Origin: Symbiodinium natans
Lineage: Eukaryota; Sar; Dinophyceae; Suessiales; Symbiodiniaceae
NCBI GenBank assembly: GCA_905221605.1
Contig: CAJNDS010000999.1
Span: 1-43,364 of the forward strand
Length of the DNA stretch: 43,364 nt
Direction of reading: 5' to 3'
Below are positions 21,520 through 31,419 of the stretch, one piece after another; position 1 is the first letter of the stretch, and every line of letters begins with the position of its first letter. The notes under the pieces are model-generated. The model was not told the DNA's origin. It was given only the letters and a program-made list of their open reading frames with translations, and did not search any database. The position numbers and the translations under genes are program-made.

Positions 21520-22937
21520 GCGCATGCACAGAAGCCCTGAGGCCCCAGAACATCCCGTAACTCCAAAGTGCGAAAGCCCTACTGTAGTCCCGCATCCTCA
21601 ACCAACACCCTTTAGGTTACTGAACCCCAGTTGCAGTTCATGCTGCAAAGGTTCGAGTTGGCTGCAAGCGCCTGACTTACGAGGTTCGTGCTGTCGGATT
21701 CTTTCAGGGGGTTAGGAAACAAGGACTCCTCAGTTTTGAAAGGCTTTCTGATGTTGTCAACAAGCTAGAGGTGAAGGGCTCTTGTGTGTTGATTTCCATT
21801 TCCGGTACCTTCACAACTTAACGGATCCGATTACGAAGATTATCTGTAAGGGGCCCGAATCTGAAAATCTTACTTATGCACCTTGCGCGGCGAGGCTGTC
21901 GAGCACGTGAGGGACGTCGACTAGAGCACGGACGAGGGAAAATGTCCAGCTTGTGAGCCCAGATGCTGAGGCTACGGGAACCAAAGAAGCTCCAACTCAT
22001 TGACCCTTCAGGGGGTCTGCCAAAGAACTTCGAACCTGCATCCTTCTTGCTGAGGCGGATGCCAGCAGCGAAGCACTGCCAGCCGAGACGTCGGCGCGGG
22101 CTTTAACACTGCTTTGACTGCCAAAGCACTGACTTCTGCATTTGTGTTGATTCAAGCTAGCGAAGCAAGAACCGGCCAATCGTGCCGAAATGTGCGGAAT
22201 TACAGAGAACCGCGTTGTGCATACACATTGTCACTCGTTCTGAGGTTGCCTCGAACAGCTATGCCATGCCCATGGCATCCAGCTCCGGCCCAAGGCGCAA
22301 AGCACAGCGAGGTCTGGCGTACGACAAGAAGCTCCAAGCTCCTGCTTTCGCCTGCATGTTTGCATCAAACAAATCGAGGTCCGGACTCTGCTTGGGCCTG
22401 AACTGCAGTGCTTCGGATGTGGCAAGTCATGGTAAGTGAGTTGATCAGTTTCAGCCCTTCCCTGGCCAAGGCGAGGCTGTTAGTGGACTCTCCAGCAAAC
22501 GGCCTCTTGCAACGGCCCAAGTCTCCAATGTGGCAGCTGGACTAAAGAAAATGGCCATCATTGTGACCCTTTCAGCTGCACCCTATAGCCCCAAAGCAGT
22601 CCTAAACCCCAAACGGCCTCAACTCCACCTGCGCAGCAATGCTCTCCAAGATTGCAGCCTGCAAGCGTGGATGTTGTAGCCGCGGCATCCCTCCGTCAAC
22701 TGCAGCCGCCTTAGCTTGCCTTCGGCGTGTGCGGCAAGAAAGGTCGACAAGGCCGAAGATTGGGGTGACCTACCAAGAAATAATGTTTAGGGTTTAGGGT
22801 TTACGGTCTCTCACTAGCTTGACTGAACTATTGATCAGCTTGGATGTTAGGTGCCACAGCTCCTGGTACTCCAAAATTGACATCTTCGCCCTCGCAATCG
22901 AGCGGCTAAGACACCAAGGCTGTCTAGACTCTGGAGC
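21520..22937. other. Intergenic stretch with telomere-like motif, no gene seen
   Basis: No frame with recognisable domains. CCCCAAA- and CCTAAACCCC-like pieces occur around 22590-22620 and the TTTAGGG units at 22786. The region is otherwise unremarkable. Confidence 0.6.
22786..22806 (+). repeat. Interstitial telomere-type TTTAGGG units
   Basis: TTTAGGG TTTAGGG TTTACGG: two perfect units and one variant. TTTAGGG is the plant-type telomere repeat, also reported for dinoflagellates. With so few units it may be a scar of break repair or chance. Confidence 0.6.
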
Positions 22938-23306
22938 ATGCTAATCAAAGCATTTAGAGTTTTTTCTCACCTCATGTCGATGAGATTGAGACGGGCGGGA
23001 TCGGCACTTTTCTCGAACGCTAGCTCCTTGGAGCTTGCAGGAGTGTTGGTTTGCGACCGGATTTTGGGGGACCTTTGGAAATACTGCAACCGATTCTTCG
23101 CAAGAAGTGTAAACTCCACGCGTAAATGTCAAAATGCTGCGACAACAGTTCTGCAAGAACTGGTAACCCGATGCCTAAACTCTGCCAGGCTATCTGAGCC
23201 TACAGCTCGCAAATCCCCAAAGTCCGAATCCTTGGCTGCGGCAGCTGCAAGTAAGCCCTGCCTGCCAAAAAAAAACACTGGCCGGCTGCCACCTTTGGGG
23301 CCCTAG
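22938..23306 (+). CDS. Possible small ORF, 122 aa, unknown
   Basis: ATG-initiated open frame with mixed composition and an Ala/Lys/Pro-rich tail. No family recognised and no similarity to neighbours. It ends at the point where array-related spacer sequence resumes (about 23310). It may be fortuitous. Confidence 0.2.
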   Translation: MLIKAFRVFSHLMSMRLRRAGSALFSNASSLELAGVLVCDRILGDLWKYCNRFFARSVNSTRKCQNAATTVLQELVTRCLNSARLSEPTARKSPKSESLAAAAASKPCLPKKNTGRLPPLGP

Positions 23307-24068
23307 CTTTCGTTCGCAACAGGCTCCGACATGTGAGGTGATCACGCTGGTGTCTTCCATCAGAGAGAGGCGGCCCGCAAAGGCGGGCCGTCAGCTTCAA
23401 ATGGTGCTGAAAGCTTCGAACCGATGGGGGTAAGCCGGGTACAAGCGAGTGTAGCCAGCAACAGTGCAAGGACGATTTCGGCGATCATGCGGTGACCAGC
23501 TGAGAACCATGGGACATCCTTCGAGTTTTTTTGGAGGGTGTGGTCCAGATACGCACTTGTTCCTCTGGGGTTAAGGGCTTGGTGTTCAACCGGGTCTCCC
23601 ATCAGGCCCTGTCGTTGCCTTTTCTCACTGTCAGGCTGGGGCTGCAGGCAAGATCTCGACCATGTTCGACCATGCTCGCCCGGCACCGGCACCAAGAATA
23701 GCGGCTGAATAGCGTGTGGCTGCGTACATGAGTCATGCAGAGGATGCTCAGCAGCCAAAAGCATGAGGCAGTGCCCTCTCCTCCGCTTCGGGTTGAGCCG
23801 CCGCATGCCGCCGCCTGCCGCCGCCTTATCAGACATCAGACGCCTGATCGCCAGAGGCATGCCTGAGCTCGAAGTGTGCTTTCAGAGCATGGGATTCGGT
23901 CCTTTGGTGCAGGGCTCGGTAAGGCTGTAAAAGGCCTCGACGTGTTCAATGTACATGAGTCACATGATGCTGCCAGTTTCACTTCTCTGGTCACGCGCCT
24001 TGCTCGTAGCGGTAGCAGTGGAACTGAAGTAGCTTTCGAGGTGACCTCCCGAACCCTTCCATAGTGCC
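23307..24068. other. Left edge of the second array block, spacer before A4
   Basis: From CAACAGGCTCCGACATGTGAGG at about 23318 this matches the module inserted in the A1-A2 spacer (10767 onward), including the hairpin at 23371-23390, then passes into the standard spacer. It has small internal differences (an extra GCCGGCACCGGC, an extra CGCCGCCTGC, and loss of part of the GAATGCCTGAACTCG stretch). The leader is the long type. Confidence 0.75.
23371..23390. other. Perfect GC-rich stem-loop, second copy
   Basis: Same 8-bp stem and AAAG loop as at 10818-10837, within the shared spacer module. Confidence 0.7.
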
Positions 24069-24662
24069 ATGGCGGCGCCGGCGCAGCCAGCTCTCGAGAT
24101 CAAGGTCCACCGTCACGGATGGGAAGCGCAGTACTCTGATCAGGGGACAGGGGCAAGGCAAGACTTGACCACCTGGCGACCGAAAGACCCTCTGGACCCG
24201 AATCACTTTCGTGTCTCCCACACTGCCACCAACTCCCGCCACCCCCCTTGTGCTGAGCCACTCGTCGTGACACCACTCAGTGATGGTTGCTTGGCAAAGC
24301 CGCTGTACTGTGAGTGCGTCTGGACTGACGAGCGCACGAAGGGCAGTCGCGATGGGCAACTTTGGAGACCCGTGCCCCCTCCGGGGTTTGTTGCTCTGAG
24401 TGATATGGGTGTCCACATGGACAATCGTGGCATCTCGCCGGGCACATGTAAGCCTGCGCATGAGATCGACCCGTGGTTTCGCTGTGTGAAGGACACTCTG
24501 GTTGCCCCTACTGGTCGCACGGCAAAGCTGTGGACTGACGCCGGCTCCCGTGGGAAATATGATGGGGGTGTGTGGATGATCGCTGGCTCTGATGGATTTG
24601 CAGCGGGGTCTGGAAAGACCTACGAGGGGGGAGTGCGACATCAGGAGTACAAGCTCATTTAG
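24069..24662 (+). CDS. A4: Vps62-like type A protein (197 aa)
   Basis: Full-length copy opening the second array block. It differs most from its neighbours: Ala20 and Gln25 (WEAQYSDQGTG), Phe107, Cys127 (SPGTCKPAH) and Gly173 (IAGSDG). Cys127, Gly173 and the GAGGGGGGA codons recur only in the 3' half of A8, which identifies A4-type sequence as the donor for that half. Confidence 0.75.
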   Translation: MAAPAQPALEIKVHRHGWEAQYSDQGTGARQDLTTWRPKDPLDPNHFRVSHTATNSRHPPCAEPLVVTPLSDGCLAKPLYCECVWTDERTKGSRDGQLWRPVPPPGFVALSDMGVHMDNRGISPGTCKPAHEIDPWFRCVKDTLVAPTGRTAKLWTDAGSRGKYDGGVWMIAGSDGFAAGSGKTYEGGVRHQEYKLI

Positions 24663-25775
24663 CTTGGTCGCCTCTGACCTCAAAAAGCTTCTTTCAGCCT
24701 TCCTGCAACAGGCGAGCTTCCTGAGTCCCTTAAGGCGTAACTCGAGCAGTTTCAAGTTAGAGGCGTTTTCAAAACGTGGTCCGGCCTATCAAGAAGAATG
24801 CCAGTTGCGCTGCTGATTTTTTTTTAAATGTCTTGGTCGCCCGTCTCATGAACCGGATGGGCAACTGCCAACAGTGAAAGTTCAGAGTCAACAGAGACGG
24901 CGCTGCGCTTGCCTGCTACAGCACTTGCAATATCTTGCAATGCTCAGATCCACCCTCGTGGATGCCAGAGGCCGAAGGAGTTCGAAGAGCTGCAGGAGGT
25001 GGGGATGTTGTTGCAACCCAGCGCCTGCCTTGCTTCTGCGGTTTGCTCTCTTGGCGAATGTGCCTCCTCTGGCGCTTTGCGGTTTCTCACAATGCGTGGA
25101 CACGTTTTTCGGAACAGCGGTTTCCGCAAAACTGAGAGTGTGGCTATCCGTTGCTGACGTTTGTGGGTTGAAGCACATGAGCTGGCTGTCCAGGAAGCAA
25201 ACATGCATGATGTCGTCATCTGTCATCTGCAGGCCTGCAAACCTTCGACAAACGCAGCGCCGGACATCAACGATCATGGATCATGTCAGACACCGGCCGT
25301 TCTGAAGGTCCCTTGATGGAGTAGATGGATCTCTGACATACTCTGATAGCTGCTGTCGTTCCGAGCGGTGCCAGGCCTGGGCCTGCCATGCTCGACCATG
25401 CTCGCCCGGCACCAAGAATAGCGGCTCAATAGCGTGTGGCTGCGTATATGAGTCATGCAGAGGATGCTCAGCAGCCGAAAGCATGAGGCAGTGCCCTCTC
25501 CTCCTTCGGGTTGAGCCGCCGCATGCCGCCGCCTTATCAGACATGCCTGATCGCCAGAGGAATGCCTGAATTCGAAGGATGCCTTCGATTTTGGCCTCGA
25601 GGCGTGTGGTGTGCTTTCAGAGCATGGGCTTCGGTCCTTTGGTGCAGGGCTCGGTAAGGCCATGAGTCACATGATGCTGCCAGTTTCACTTCTCTGGTCA
25701 CGCGCCTTGCTCGTAGCGGTAGCAGTGGAACTGAAGTAGCTTTCGAGGTGACCTCCCGAACCCTTCCATAGTGCC
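24663..25775. other. Spacer A4-A5
   Basis: Standard spacer with its own variants: AGTCAACAGAGACGG, CAATGCGTGG preceded by GGTTTCTCA, and CATCAACGATCATGGATCATG. All of these recur in the A8-A9 spacer. The leader before A5 is the short type. No gene seen. Confidence 0.8.
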
Positions 25776-26369
25776 ATGGCGGCGCCGGCGCAGCCAGCTC
25801 TCGAGATCAAGGTTCACCGTCACGGATGGGAAGAGCAGTACTCTGATCGGGGGACAGGGGCAAGGCAAGACTTGACCACCTGGCGACCGAAAGACCCTCT
25901 GGACCCGAATCACTTTCGTGTCTCCCACACTGCCACCAACTCCCGCCACCCCCCTTGTGCTGAGCCACTCGTCGTGACACCACTCAGTGAAGGTTGCTTG
26001 GCAAAGCCGCTGTACTGTGAGTGCGTCTGGACTGACGATCGCACGAAGGGCAGTCGCGATGGGCAACTTTGGAGACCCGTGCCCCCTCCGGGGTTTGTTG
26101 CTCTGAGTGATATGGGTGTCCACATGGACAATCGTGGCATCTCGCCGGGCACACGTAAGCCTGCGCATGAGATCGACCCATGGTTTCGCTGTGTGAAGGA
26201 CACTCTGGTTGCCCCTACTGGTCGCACGGCAAAGCTGTGGACTGACGCCGGCTCCCGTGGGAAATATGATGGGGGTGTGTGGATGATCGCTGACTCTGAT
26301 GGATTTGCAGCGGGGTCTGGAAAGACCTACGAGGGCGGAGTGCGACATCAGGAGTACAAGCTCATTTAG
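25776..26369 (+). CDS. A5: Vps62-like type A protein (197 aa)
   Basis: Full-length. Glu72 (LSEGC), Asp88 (WTDDRTKG) and Phe107. The 3' flank has the AAGGTAGAGG variant shared with A9 and A11. First member of the first dimeric repeat unit (A5-A6). Confidence 0.75.
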   Translation: MAAPAQPALEIKVHRHGWEEQYSDRGTGARQDLTTWRPKDPLDPNHFRVSHTATNSRHPPCAEPLVVTPLSEGCLAKPLYCECVWTDDRTKGSRDGQLWRPVPPPGFVALSDMGVHMDNRGISPGTRKPAHEIDPWFRCVKDTLVAPTGRTAKLWTDAGSRGKYDGGVWMIADSDGFAAGSGKTYEGGVRHQEYKLI

Positions 26370-27480
26370 CTTGGTCACCTCTGACCTCAAAAAGCTTCTT
26401 TCAGCCTTCCTGCAACAGGCGAGCTTCCTGAGTCCCTTAAGGCGTAACTCGAGCAGTTTCAAGGTAGAGGCGTTTTCAAAACGTGGTCCGGCCTATCAAG
26501 AAGAATGCCAGTTGCGCTGCTGATTTTTTTAAATGTCTTGGTCGCCCGTCTCATGAACCGGATGGGCAACTGCCAACAGTGAAAGTTCAGAGTCGAGAGA
26601 GACGGCGCTGCACTTGCCTGCTACAGCACCTGCAATATCTTGCAATGCTCAGATCCACCCTCGTGGATGCCAGAGGCCGAAGGAGTTCGAAGAGCTGCAG
26701 GAGGTGGGGATGTTGTTGCAACCCAGCGCCTGCCTTGCTTCTGCGGTTTGCTCTCTTGGCGAATGTGCCTCCTCTGTCGCTTTGCGGTTTGCGAACAATG
26801 CGTGGACACGTTTTTCGGAACAGCGGTTTCCGCAAAACTGAGAGTGTGGCTATCCGTTGCTGACGTTTGTGGGTTGAAGCACATGAGCTGGCTGTCCAGG
26901 AAGCAAACATGCATGATGTCGTCATCTGTCATCTGCAGGTCTGCAAACCTTCGACAAACGCAGCGCCGGAAATCAACAAGCCTGGATCATGTCAGACACC
27001 GGCCGTTCTGAAGGTCCCTTGATGGAGTAGATGGATCTCTGATACCAGGCCTGGGCCTGCCATGCTCGACCATGCTCGCCCGGCGCCAAGAATAGCGGCT
27101 CAATAGCGTGTGGCTGCGTATATGAGTCATGCAGAGGATGCTCAGCAGCCGAAAGCATGAGGCAGTGCCCTCTCCTCCAGCTTCGGGTTGAGCCGCCGCA
27201 TGCCGCCGCCTTATCAGACATGCCTGATCGCCAGAGGAATGCCTGAACTCGAAGGATGCCTTCGGTTTTGGCCTCGAGGCGTGTGGTGTGCTTTCAGAGC
27301 ATGGGCTTCGGTCCTTTGGTGCAGGGCTCGGTAAGGCTGTAAAAGGCCTCGACGTGTTCAATGTACATGAGTCACATGATGCTGCCAGTTTCACTTCTCT
27401 GGTCACGCGCCTTGCTCGTAGCGGTAGCAGTGGAACTGAAGTAGCTTTCGAGGTGACCTCCCGAACCCTTCCATAGTGCC
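26370..27480. other. Spacer A5-A6, shortened type with long leader
   Basis: Lacks the stretch between GGATCTCTGA and CCAGGCCTGGGCC (CATACTCTGATAGCTGCTGTCGTTCCGAGCGGTG in other spacers) and has AAATCAACAAGCCTGGATCATG. The leader is 28 bases longer than in the A4-A5 spacer (TGTAAAAGGCCTCGACGTGTTC...). This combination also precedes A8, A10 and A12. Confidence 0.8.
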
Positions 27481-28074
27481 ATGGCGGCGCCGGCGCAGCC
27501 AGCTCTCGCGATCAAGGTTCACCGTCACGGATGGGAAGAGCAGTACTCTGATCGGGGGACAGGGGCAAGGCAAGACTTGACCACCTGGCGAGCGAAAGAC
27601 CCTCTGGACCCGAATCACTTTCGTGTCTCCCACACTGCCACCAACTCCCGCCACCCCCCTTGTGCTGAGCCACTTGTCGTGACACCACTCAGTGATGGTT
27701 GCTTGGCAAAGCCGCTGTACTGTGAGTGCGTCTGGACTGACGAGCGCACGAAGGGCAGTCGCGATGGGCAACTTTGGAGACCCGTGCCCCCTCCGGGGTA
27801 TGTTGCTCTGAGTGATATGGGTGTCCACATGGACAATCGTGGCATCTCGCCGGGCACACGTAAGCCTGCGCATGAGATCGACCCATGGTTTCGCTGTGTG
27901 AAGGACACTCTGGTTGCCCCTACTGGTCGCACGGCAAAGCTGTGGACTGACGCCGGCTCCCGTGGGAAATATGATGGGGGTGTGTGGATGATCGCTGACT
28001 CTGATGGATTTGCAGCGGGGTCTGGAAAGACCTACGAGGGCGGAGTGCGACATCAGGAGTACAAGCTCATTTAG
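27481..28074 (+). CDS. A6: Vps62-like type A protein (197 aa)
   Basis: Predicted protein identical to A1 (Ala10, WRAKDP, Asp72, Tyr107), including the silent CCACTTGTC variant, although A1 lies 18 kb away across the interrupting segment. Its flanks are like those of its own neighbours (CTTGGTCACC after the stop, long leader), not like A1. Confidence 0.75.
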   Translation: MAAPAQPALAIKVHRHGWEEQYSDRGTGARQDLTTWRAKDPLDPNHFRVSHTATNSRHPPCAEPLVVTPLSDGCLAKPLYCECVWTDERTKGSRDGQLWRPVPPPGYVALSDMGVHMDNRGISPGTRKPAHEIDPWFRCVKDTLVAPTGRTAKLWTDAGSRGKYDGGVWMIADSDGFAAGSGKTYEGGVRHQEYKLI

Positions 28075-29195
28075 CTTGGTCACCTCTGACCTCAAAAAGC
28101 TTCTTTCAGCCTTCCTGCAACAGGCGAGCTTCCTGAGTCCCTTAAGGCGTAACTCGAGCAGTTTCAAGTTAGAGGCGTTTTCAAAACGTGGTCCGGCCTA
28201 TCAAGAAGAATGCCAGTTGCGCTGCTGATTTTTTTAAATGTCTTGGTCGCCCGTCTCATGAACCGGATGGGCAACTGCCAACAGTGAAAGTTCAGAGTCG
28301 AGAGAGACGGCGCTGCACTTGCCTGCTACAGCACCTGCAATATCTTGCAATGCTCAGATCCACCCTCGTGGATGCCAGAGGCCGAAGGAGTTCGAAGAGC
28401 TGCAGGAGGTGGGGATGTTGTTGCAACCCAGCGCCTGCCTTGCTTCTGCGGTTTGCTCTCTTGGCGAATGTGCCTCCTCTGGCGCTTTGCGGTTTGCGAA
28501 CAATGCGTGGACACGTTTTTCGGAACAGCGGTTTCCGCAAAACTGAGAGTGTGGCTATGAGTTGCTGATGTTTGTGGGTTGAAGCACATGAGCTGGCTGT
28601 CCAGGAAGCAATCATGCAGGATGTCGTCATATGTCATCTGCAGGCCTGCAGACCTTCGACAAACGCAGCGCCGGGTATCAACGCTTTCAAGCCTGGACCA
28701 TGTAAGACACCGGCCGTTCTGAAGGTCCCTTGATGGAGCAGATGGATCTCTGACATACTCTGATAGCTGCTGTCGTTCCGAGTGGTGCCAGGCCTGGGCC
28801 TGCCATGCTCGACCATGCTCGCCCGGCACCAAGAATAGCGGCTCAATAGCGTGTGGCTGCGTATATGAGTCATGCAGAGGATGCTCAGCAGCCGAAAGCA
28901 TGAGGCAGTGCCCTCTCCTCCAGCTTCGGGTTGAGCCGCCGCATGCCGCCGCCTTATCAGACATGCCTGATCGCCAGAGGAATGCCTGAACTCGAAGGAT
29001 GCCTTCGGTTTTGGCCTCGAGGCGTGTGGTGTGCTTTCAGAGCATGGGCTTCGGTCCTTTGGTGCAGGGCTCGGTAAGGCCATGAGTCACATGATGCTGC
29101 CAGTTTCACTTCTCTGGTCACGCGCCTTGCTCGTAGCGGTAGCAGTGGAACTGAAGTAGCTTTCGAGGTGACCTCCCGAACCCTTCCATAGTGCC
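28075..29195. other. Spacer A6-A7, full type with short leader
   Basis: Contains GAGCAGATGG instead of GAGTAGATGG, CTATGAGTTGCTGATG instead of CTATCCGTTGCTGACG, and TATCAACGCTTTCAAGCCTGGACC. The same variants mark the A10-A11 spacer. No gene seen. Confidence 0.8.
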
Positions 29196-29789
29196 ATGGC
29201 GGCGCCGGCGCAGCCAGCTCTCGAGATCAAGGTTCACCGTCACGGATGGGAAGAGCAGTACTCTGATCGGGGTACAGGGGCAAGGCAAGACTTGACCACC
29301 TGGCGACCGAAAGACCCTCTGGACCCGAATCACTTTCGTGTCTCCCACACTGCCACCAACTCCCGCCACCCCCCTTGTGCTGAGCCACTCGTCGTGACAC
29401 CACTCAGTGAAGGTTGCTTGGCAAAGCCGCTGTGCTGTGAGTGCGTCTGGACTGACGATCGCACGAAGGGCAGTCGCGATGGGCAACTTTGGAGACCCGT
29501 GCCCCCTCCGGGGTTTGTTGCTCTGAGTGATATGGGTGTCCACATGGACAATCGTGGCATCTCGCCGGGCACACGTAAGCCTGCGCATGAGATCGACCCA
29601 TGGTTTCGCTGTGTGAAGGACACTCTGGTTGCCCCTACTGGTCGCACGGCAAAGCTGTGGACTGACGCCGGCTCCCGTGGGAAATATGATGGGGGTGTGT
29701 GGATGATCGCTGACTCTGATGGATTTGCAGCGGGGTCTGGAAAGACCTACGAGGGCGGAGTGCGACATCAGGAGTACAAGCTCATTTAG
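29196..29789 (+). CDS. A7: Vps62-like type A protein (197 aa)
   Basis: Full-length. Glu72, Cys80 (PLCCECV, unique to this copy), Asp88 and Phe107. A silent GGG-to-GGT change in the GTG of repeat 1 (CGGGGTACAGG) is shared only with A8. The extra Cys is the only change in the otherwise constant PLYCECV segment. Confidence 0.75.
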   Translation: MAAPAQPALEIKVHRHGWEEQYSDRGTGARQDLTTWRPKDPLDPNHFRVSHTATNSRHPPCAEPLVVTPLSEGCLAKPLCCECVWTDDRTKGSRDGQLWRPVPPPGFVALSDMGVHMDNRGISPGTRKPAHEIDPWFRCVKDTLVAPTGRTAKLWTDAGSRGKYDGGVWMIADSDGFAAGSGKTYEGGVRHQEYKLI

Positions 29790-30900
29790 CTTGGTCACCT
29801 CTGACCTCAAAAAGCTTCTTTCAGCCTTCCTGCAACAGGCGAGCTTCCTGAGTCCCTTAAGGCGTAACTCGAGCAGTTTCAAGTTAGAGGCGTTTTCAAA
29901 ACGTGGTCCGGCCTATCAAGAAGAATGCCAGTTGCGCTGCTGATTTTTTTAAATGTCTTGGTCGCCCGTCTCATGAACCGGATGGGCAACTGCCAACAGT
30001 GAAAGTTCAGAGTCGAGAGAGACGGCGCTGCACTTGCCTGCTACAGCACCTGCAATATCTTGCAATGCTCAGATCCACCCTCGTGGATGCCAGAGGCCGA
30101 AGGAGTTCGAAGAGCTGCAGGAGGTGGGGATGTTGTTGCAACCCAGCGCCTGCCTTGCTTCTGCGGTTTGCTCTCTTGGCGAATGTGCCTCCTCTGGCGC
30201 TTTGCGGTTTGCGAACAATGCGTGGACACGTTTTTCGGAACAGCGGTTTCCGCAAAACTGAGAGTGTGGCTATGAGTTGCTGACGTTTGTGGGTTGAAGC
30301 GCATGAGCTGGCTGTCCAGGAAGCAAACATGCATGATGTCGTCATCTGTCATCTGCAGGTCTGCAAACCTTCGACAAACGCAGCGCCGGAAATCAACAAG
30401 CCTGGATCATGTCAGACACCGGCCGTTCTGAAGGTCCCTTGATGGAGTAGATGGATCTCTGATACCAGGCCTGGGCCTGCCATGCTCGACCATGCTCGCC
30501 CGGCACCAAGAATAGCGGCTCAATAGCGTGTGGCTGCGTATATGAGTCATGCAGAGGATGCTCAGCAGCCGAAAGCATGAGGCAGTGCCCTCTCCTCCAG
30601 CTTCGGGTTGAGCCGCCGCATGCCGCCGCCTTATCAGACATGCCTGATCGCCAGAGGAATGCCTGAACTCGAAGGATGCCTTCGGTTTTGGCCTCGAGGC
30701 GTGTGGTGTGCTTTCAGAGCATGGGCTTCGGTCCCTTGGTGCAGGGCTCGGTAAGGCTGTAAAAGGCCTCGACGTGTTCAATGTACATGAGTCACATGAT
30801 GCTGCCAGTTTCACTTCTCTGGTCACGCGCCTTGCTCGTAGCGGTAGCAGTGGAACTGAAGTAGCTTTCGAGGTGACCTCCCGAACCCTTCCATAGTGCC
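29790..30900. other. Spacer A7-A8, shortened type with long leader
   Basis: As A5-A6, with CTATGAGTTGCTGACG and GTTGAAGCGCATG variants. No gene seen. Confidence 0.8.
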
Positions 30901-31419
30901 ATGGCGGCGCCGGCGCAGCCAGCTCTCGAGATCAAGGTTCACCGTCACGGATGGGAAGAGCAGTACTCTGATCGGGGTACAGGGGCAAGGCAAGACTTGA
31001 CCACCTGGCGACCGAAAGACCCTCTGGACCCGAATCACTTTCGTGTCTCCCACACTGCCACCAACTCCCGCCACCCCCCTTGTGCTGAGCCACTCGTCGT
31101 GACACCACTCAGTGAAGGTTGCTTGGCAAAGCCGCTGTACTGTGAGTGCGTCTGGACTGATATGGGTGTCCACATGGACAATCGTGGCATCTCGCCGGGC
31201 ACATGTAAGCCTGCGCATGAGATCGACCCGTGGTTTCGCTGTGTGAAGGACACTCTGGTTGCCCCTACTGGTCGCACGGCAAAGCTGTGGACTGACGCCG
31301 GCTCCCGTGGGAAATATGATGGGGGTGTGTGGATGATCGCTGGCTCTGATGGATTTGCAGCGGGGTCTGGAAAGACCTACGAGGGGGGAGTGCGACATCA
31401 GGAGTACAAGCTCATTTAG
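30901..31419 (+). CDS. A8: type A protein with 25-residue internal deletion (172 aa)
   Basis: The frame is kept, but residues 88-112 of the normal protein are missing: WTD is joined directly to MGVHMDN, so the LWRPVPPPGFVALSD core of the second repeat is lost. The junction lies in the short shared sequence CTGA/GTGATATG. Left of it the copy is A7-like (GGT silent change, Glu72). Right of it the copy is A4-like (Cys127, Gly173, GAGGGGGGA), and so is the following spacer. It is therefore a recombinant between two array members with the deletion at the crossover. It may be non-functional. Confidence 0.7.
   Translation: MAAPAQPALEIKVHRHGWEEQYSDRGTGARQDLTTWRPKDPLDPNHFRVSHTATNSRHPPCAEPLVVTPLSEGCLAKPLYCECVWTDMGVHMDNRGISPGTCKPAHEIDPWFRCVKDTLVAPTGRTAKLWTDAGSRGKYDGGVWMIAGSDGFAAGSGKTYEGGVRHQEYKLI

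Noticed and set aside
20888-21715. Arg/Glu/Thr-rich 275-codon frame over the GAGACACA repeat
   Set aside because: Stop-free because of the repeat unit. The non-repeat ends have no coding character.
28188-28568. Plus-strand 126-codon frame in spacers starting near GTGGTCCGGCC
   Set aside because: There is no ATG at the start, the poly-T length differs between copies and breaks the frame, and no domain is recognisable.
28326-28964. Minus-strand frame of up to 212 codons in the spacers
   Set aside because: It is open in some spacers and broken in others by small indels, so it is not under selection. It has no recognisable domain and its composition is unlike the genes here.
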